The notes under the pieces are model-generated. The model was given only the letters and a program-made list of their open reading frames with translations, was not told the origin of the DNA and made no database searches. Of a stretch of DNA of 64,000 nucleotides, positions 62,659-64,000 are shown piece after piece. This stretch comes from Bradyrhizobium sp. BTAi1 (GTDB lineage: Bacteria; Pseudomonadota; Alphaproteobacteria; Rhizobiales; Xanthobacteraceae). The first letter of the stretch is position 1. Every line of letters begins with the position of its first letter. A program made the translations under genes and the position numbers. The stretch covers positions 6,963,501 to 7,027,500 of the forward strand of contig NC_009485.1 of the NCBI RefSeq assembly GCF_000015165.1, written 5' to 3'.

Positions 62659-63290
62659 TGCTAATCGTCCCCACGCCCCCGAGTTGTGACGCCGCTGTCA
62701 TCAATCCCGGTTGAGGAGGAGCATCGTACCCGCCCGTAATGAAAAGCTTAACTGATTACCGCCCCAGACCCGAACAACACTACCTGAGATTGCAACCCCC
62801 GCTTCGCCTGCTCGAATGCCGGGAGACGCAAAATGTGGCGTTTGATAGGCGAACAAACACACTTTTCTGCGGCGCGACACGCCGTAAGCCACGCCCGCAG
62901 GTTGTGGTATCATGGTATTTTCGCATGGCTCCCACGAAGCGGGCGCATGCGGCGCATAGGTTCAAGACTATGTCCAATACCAGACGCGGTCTTGCTTTCG
63001 AGGCGCACCAGCTAATGACGTCGCGTGCGGACTGATCCGCCCAGGCGCGGCAGTGCTGCCGAAGTTGCTGCAGTTGAGACACGCTTGTGGAGGCGATCGA
63101 CCGAGCCTCCCGCTCATAACGACCTGACTGTAGGTTCGAGGCCGACTTGGCCAATAAGGATAGCAACGGGCAAGCAAGACTACTCTCGTTCTCCCCATAC
63201 CACCGCCGCAGAATTGCACTCCTATGGGAGCGCCGAAAGTTCTTCCGATTGAAACGCGTCGAGTACGACGTATCGCCGCCAGCGCTCCCA
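62659..63290. other. Intergenic region with tRNA remnant, no supported gene
   Basis: About 630 bases upstream of the che operon; must contain its promoter (AT-richer stretch 62695-62760). GC falls relative to the rest of the window. Holds the second tRNA remnant; frames here look spurious. Confidence 0.5.
63101..63153 (+). other. Degenerate 3' half of a tRNA gene with CAT anticodon loop, copy 2
   Basis: CCGCTCATAACG, then GTTCGAG after exactly 12 bases, then GGCC after 8 more, the same spacing as at 48851-48903. The T-stem pairs at 4 of 5 positions here, but the acceptor end and the whole 5' half are absent. Non-functional. Confidence 0.5.
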
Positions 63291-64000
63291 GCGGACTTGC
63301 CCAACTTTTTCGGTATACATATGTTGCACGTGCTTTCGGTGACAAAGGTTGGGCGCGATGTCCTGAAGGACGGCGAAGGGTACGTATGGGTACTCGCAAA
63401 CTACTCAGCGACGATATGCATATTCCGCCCCTCACGCGAGGGTGGCTTTCTGCGGCAGATGCTTCGAGATTTCAAAGGCGTGCTGGTCTCCGACTTCTTT
63501 TCTGCCTACGACGGACTCCCCTGCTTGCAGCAGCGTTGCCTTATTCACCTGATGCGGGATTTGAACCGGGCCATTCTCGACAATCCATTCGACGAGGAGG
63601 TTCAATCCATCACGGCGCCATTCGGTGTCCTTGAGGTCAATTGTCACGACCATCGACCAGCACGGTCTCAAACAGCGTCATCTGCAGACGCATATAAAAG
63701 CCGCAGATGGATTTCTTCGTGCGATTGGGGAGAGGATTTACGAATCGGAGACATCCAAGGCCTTACAGCAAAGACTCCTGCGAAACGCGAACGCCTCTTC
63801 ACATTCCTGCGCCATGATGGCGTTTCCTGGATCAACAACTTGGCCGAGAATGCTATCAAACACGTCGGCGCCTACAGAGATAACGTTCGACGAAGCATTA
63901 AAGCAGCAGGTCTATCAGAGTATCTGGTGTTACTTAGTCTTTTCCAGTCGTGTCGAGTTATGGGCATAAGCTTTCTGAAATTCTTTACTTTCGCAGGAAC
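63291..64000 (+). pseudogene. Frameshifted DDE transposase (IS66-like), runs off window
   Basis: Conserved transposase text is spread over different frames: GEGYVWVLANYSATICIFRP then REGGFLRQMLRDFKGVLVSD and SAYDGLPCLQQRCLIHLMRD (frame of ATG 63321), then TTIDQHGLKQRHLQTHIKAA (from about 63640), then RERLFTFLRHDGVSWINNLAENAIK and LLSLFQSC (from about 63790), the last holding the NLAENAIK Glu region. At least two frameshifts, near 63630 and 63785. The N-terminal third is missing or unrecognisable. It is unrelated in sequence to the tnpC at 46360. Confidence 0.8.

Noticed and set aside
62780..63304. 174-codon minus-strand frame upstream of the che operon
   Set aside because: Arg/Ser-rich, no ribosome site, overlaps the tRNA remnant and transposase debris; no family resemblance.
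1..64000. CRISPR array or prophage
   Set aside because: No regularly spaced short direct repeats and no phage structural, integrase or lysis genes were seen on reading both strands.

Overview
The window is GC-rich alphaproteobacterial chromosome. The gene repertoire fits a member of the Bradyrhizobium/Rhodopseudomonas group: lone CoxL-type oxidases, many ABC importers, HisKA_2-type kinases, YRWSG-type outer-membrane barrels and several MCPs. No rRNA, intact tRNA or CRISPR array was found. Species assignment is inference only.

Left third (1-25 kb): two TPM-domain proteins and a LemA lipoprotein lie downstream of a nitrate/sulfonate/taurine-type ABC importer. This importer is divergent from a TctD/TctE-like two-component system. 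Then come two secreted TPR paralogues, a lone xanthine-dehydrogenase-family molybdopterin subunit, a DapA-family aldolase, a J-domain/TPR membrane protein, a membrane GGDEF cyclase, a COG0523 GTPase translationally coupled to a D-aminoacylase-like amidohydrolase, a gamma-glutamyltransferase, a GMC oxidoreductase with an AtuA-like protein, and a second GGDEF paralogue.

Middle (25-46 kb): an SDR dehydrogenase, a xylulokinase-like FGGY kinase and a complete sugar ABC importer form a carbohydrate-uptake locus ending in a strong terminator. Next is a small regulatory neighbourhood: Rieske ferredoxin plus J-domain protein, an acetaldehyde-type aldehyde dehydrogenase, a GAF-Fis regulator lacking the AAA+ domain, and a dCache chemoreceptor. 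Three of its intergenic regions carry the same 18-bp palindrome (TGTCGCA-N4-TGCGACA type), and one sits upstream of a sigma-54-like promoter. Beyond that lie an outer-membrane barrel with a giant low-complexity loop insertion, a small catalase, a ParB-like protein, an atypical P450, a HisKA_2 kinase and a Crp/Fnr regulator.

Right third (46-64 kb): an orphan Imm1-like immunity gene abuts a 5'-truncated IS66 element. It is followed by an 11-gene, single-strand chemosensory operon (STAS, cheY, cheA, cheW, three MCPs, cheW, cheR, cheB and a divergent soluble MCP-like protein). The three MCPs share about 0.67-0.75 kb of nearly identical DNA over their signalling domains, while their sensor domains differ. 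The operon is bracketed by two degenerate 3' halves of a tRNA(CAT) gene and by transposase debris, including a frameshifted transposase that runs off the right edge. This suggests an old integration or rearrangement hotspot.
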